Origin: DASWIV01 sp036397475
GTDB taxonomy: Bacteria; JAJVIF01; JAPKYR01
NCBI GenBank assembly: GCA_036397475.1
Contig: DASWIV010000295.1
Location: forward strand, 1-6,142
Direction: 5' to 3'
Length of the DNA: 6,142 nt
A model generated the notes under the pieces. The model ran no database searches and was not told where the DNA came from. It was given only the letters and a program-made list of their open reading frames with translations. A program made the translations under genes and the position numbers. Positions within the stretch are counted from its first letter, which is position 1; every line of letters begins with the position of its first letter. Shown one piece after another: positions 4,606 through 6,142 of the stretch.

Positions 4606-5646
4606 TCATTCGCCGGGAAAAACTGTCATAGCGGCTTCGAGGACATAGTTGTAATAATCAATATCGATACCGTCGATCTCTTCCCACGTGTAATTCTGTG
4701 GATTATCCACATCGATTAAAAGATCAGGTTTGTTGTGATTCAGGCGTGAGTAAGTGCTCAATCCGTTGACGGCAGCGTTAACAAGGGCTGCGGCATGGTC
4801 GATGTAAAAATAGTCGAGTGCGTGATCCATATCTGACTGAATTCTGATGTACGGAACAGTAATCCCGGGCTGGAAAGTAATGGCCTCGCGCGGATCCCAG
4901 TACTCATCGTCGGCGGTCGTGTGTCCCATTCCAAGTAGATCAACCCAGAACGGATCGTTCCACCGGGTCGAGACATAGCGGTCCTGCGAGCCTTCAAGAT
5001 CGACCAGAAATCTCACGTTTAATTCTGGATACTGGGCGAGTGCAGCCGACGCGACAGTTATTCCCCATGAAGAAGTGACGATCCCGACTCCGTTCGGCAG
5101 GACATCGTCGCGAGAATTCATGTATTCGATGACAGCCCTGAGATCTTCCCGGTGATTGGGCCCGTACATGTCCTCTTCGCCCGGAGAATTTCCACGGCCC
5201 TCAAAATCAAAGTCGATGACAATAAATCCGGCTTTTGCCCAGTTATCCGCATTTGCGCGACGCCATTTCTGATGCCACGCTACCCCTCTCTGAATTCCGC
5301 CCGGGATCAGGACAAGCCCGTGGCACGGCTTTTCCGCGGATGAAAATGCCGGACGATGCAGGTGAGTGTAAAGGTAAATATCGTTGATGGTTTCGACAGG
5401 ATGGTACTCAATGACTTCCTCGTAGGGCAGGTCGCTGTCGGGATACCAGACATATTCTGTTGAATCGGGAAATGGCACCCGTAACCCGCTGACGTCGTAT
5501 CCCATGGGATTGATAGGCTCCATTTTATTCTGCTGTTTGGGATCCGGTTCCGGATCGGGGTTGACGGGGTCGGGAGTTGAACCGCCTCCGCACGAGAGGA
5601 GGAACAATAATAAAAATAAAGCCGCTGAGAAAAATCCTTGCTTCAC
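4606..5646 (-). CDS. Alpha/beta-hydrolase-fold lipoprotein (first of a tandem pair)
   Basis: The 346-residue product starts at GTG, with AGGA 9 nt upstream. The lipobox LLSC places the lipidated Cys at 19, followed by Gly-Gly-Gly and no +2 Asp, so outer-membrane anchoring is likely. A Pro/Asp-rich spacer (residues 25-36, repeated PDP) leads to the core. Core landmarks are HGLVLIPGG (109-117), FIVIDFDFEGRG (141-152), YGPNHREDLRAVIEYMN, the nucleophile elbow TSSWG (191-195, Ser193), SDMDH (271-275) as possible acid, and LNHN (302-305), whose His304 may complete the triad. The elbow has Thr where the G-x-S-x-G consensus has Gly. The family is an uncharacterised secreted hydrolase resembling dienelactone-hydrolase or S9/S15-peptidase relatives; no substrate can be assigned. 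It is the promoter-proximal gene of a two-gene operon produced by tandem duplication, reading away from the RmlD-like gene. The fold call is solid; enzymatic activity is inference. Confidence 0.87.
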   Translation of the reverse strand: MKQGFFSAALFLLLFLLSCGGGSTPDPVNPDPEPDPKQQNKMEPINPMGYDVSGLRVPFPDSTEYVWYPDSDLPYEEVIEYHPVETINDIYLYTHLHRPAFSSAEKPCHGLVLIPGGIQRGVAWHQKWRRANADNWAKAGFIVIDFDFEGRGNSPGEEDMYGPNHREDLRAVIEYMNSRDDVLPNGVGIVTSSWGITVASAALAQYPELNVRFLVDLEGSQDRYVSTRWNDPFWVDLLGMGHTTADDEYWDPREAITFQPGITVPYIRIQSDMDHALDYFYIDHAAALVNAAVNGLSTYSRLNHNKPDLLIDVDNPQNYTWEEIDGIDIDYYNYVLEAAMTVFPGE

Positions 5647-5674
5647 GTTGACTGATCCTGTCTTTCTAATTCAC

Positions 5675-5705
5675 ATTATACTACCCTTAAATGCGGTTGG
5701 CGCAA
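5675..5705 (-). promoter_or_regulatory. Candidate promoter for the lipoprotein pair
   Basis: Reading on the - strand, a perfect TATAAT (5675-5680) lies 28 bp upstream of the GTG start. TTGCGC (5700-5705) is a possible -35, but at a long 19-bp spacing. A small inverted repeat, GCGG..CCGC (5693-5711), overlaps the -35 side and could bind a regulator. The -10 is convincing; the -35 is weak. Confidence 0.5.
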
Positions 5706-5764
5706 TTCCGCTGGCAAATTCATTCCTTTATTGTTGCCCTGAATCATATTTTTCCCACCTTTTC

Positions 5765-5773
5765 TGATATAAT
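5765..5773 (+). promoter_or_regulatory. Extended -10 promoter for the RmlD-like gene
   Basis: TGATATAAT is a perfect extended -10 element (TGnTATAAT), which can act without a good -35; none is obvious at 17 bp. Initiation would fall near 5780, giving a leader of about 23 nt that carries the GGAG at 5794-5797 for ATG 5803. It is divergent from the promoter of the lipoprotein genes within the same 156-bp gap. Confidence 0.65.
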
Positions 5774-5802
5774 CCGTCGCATAAAATCGCACTGGAGACG
5801 GT

Positions 5803-6142
5803 ATGGGACCCGAGAAAAAAGAGAAATTTCCTTCGCCCGGGGATTTTACGCAATTGCCCGAAGGCGACATCCCCGACATGGACCCCCTCAACGACAATAC
5901 CGGTGACCCGCGTAAAACGGTTCTTGTAACCGGATACAAGGGACAGCTTGGCCAGGCGCTGATGGAAATTCTCCAGGCGGATTTCAAGGTCGCTGGTGTC
6001 GACCTCGATGAAATGGATATAACGCAGGTCGATGAGGTCGTCAGTGTATTTTATCTTCACCAGCCCGATATCGTTATTCATGCTGCGGCGATGACGGATG
6101 TCGATGGGTGCGAGCTCGATCCGGAAGCCGCAATACGAGCTA
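5803..6142 (+). CDS. rfbD: dTDP-4-dehydrorhamnose reductase-like protein (3'-partial)
   Basis: RmlD/RfbD reduces dTDP-4-dehydro-6-deoxy-L-mannose to dTDP-L-rhamnose with NAD(P)H, the last step in making rhamnose for LPS or other cell-surface glycans. The visible 113 residues contain the extended SDR nucleotide-binding start VLVTGYKGQLGQAL (Gly44, 47 and 50 of GxxGxxG), VAGVDLDEMDIT, and QPDIVIHAAAMTDVDGCE. These match the family's LDITD and PDVVVNAAAYTAVDKAE blocks. The catalytic YxxxK lies beyond the window. The start is ATG 5803 with GGAG 5 nt upstream and an in-frame TAA at 5782. This gives about 38 residues (acidic, Pro-rich, no hydrophobic segment) ahead of the Rossmann fold, which RmlD normally lacks. 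An internal ATG at codon 26 has no ribosome site. Other extended-SDR sugar-nucleotide enzymes are possible, so the symbol is likely rather than certain. Confidence 0.82.
   Translation, partial: MGPEKKEKFPSPGDFTQLPEGDIPDMDPLNDNTGDPRKTVLVTGYKGQLGQALMEILQADFKVAGVDLDEMDITQVDEVVSVFYLHQPDIVIHAAAMTDVDGCELDPEAAIRA

Noticed and set aside
5676..5747. Minus-strand 23-codon frame (MIQGNNKG...) upstream of the lipoprotein pair
   Set aside because: It has a ribosome-site-like AGGTGG, but it runs through the likely promoter of the lipoprotein genes and ends inside the TATAAT. No hydrophobic or attenuator-like content supports a leader peptide.
1..6142. CRISPR array, tRNA, rRNA, transposase or phage genes
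   Set aside because: No regularly spaced repeats, no tRNA-like cloverleaf seen by eye, and no transposase or integrase motifs in any plausible reading frame.

Overview
The window looks like a chromosomal segment from a diderm (Gram-negative type) bacterium with moderate GC content. The evidence is two proteins with lipobox signal peptides, three small Sec-secreted proteins that resemble short outer-membrane beta-barrels, and strong AGGAGG-type ribosome sites. I cannot name a phylum or species from these data. The housekeeping genes are subunits of respiratory complex I (NDH-1) and a dTDP-4-dehydrorhamnose reductase-like enzyme.

Left part (1-3531, all on +). The 3' end of nuoC is followed by a cassette of three small secreted-protein genes (575-1045, 1247-1708, 1721-2206), a possible 34-residue single-span membrane protein (2210-2314), and a complete nuoD (2338-3483) that ends in an intrinsic terminator. 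In most bacteria nuoC and nuoD are adjacent or fused, so roughly 1.9 kb between them is unusual. The first and second cassette genes are clear paralogues that share a 27-nt exact block; the third is a more distant relative. A strong terminator after the first gene (1122-1145) implies that genes 2 and 3, the small ORF and nuoD depend on readthrough or on a promoter in the AT-rich stretch before 1247. A short direct repeat (AGCCGAT) lies exactly at the nuoC stop and at the stop of the third gene. Removing one copy plus the DNA between would recreate a compact nuoC - small ORF - nuoD order. No nuoE or later complex I gene follows nuoD.

Middle part (3530-5646, on -). Two tandem paralogous lipoproteins with alpha/beta-hydrolase cores converge on nuoD. 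They are probably one operon, with the 4606-5646 gene first, and look like outer-membrane or periplasm-facing esterase/peptidase-type enzymes of unknown substrate. Both have a T-S-S-W-G elbow in place of G-x-S-x-G. One candidate catalytic His is present in the first gene but is Asn in the second.

Right part (5647-6142). A 156-bp intergenic region carries divergent promoters: one for the lipoprotein pair, and an extended -10 promoter for a + strand gene whose start encodes a RmlD/RfbD-type NAD(P)-binding domain. That gene has an extra acidic, proline-rich leader of about 38 residues and runs off the window edge.
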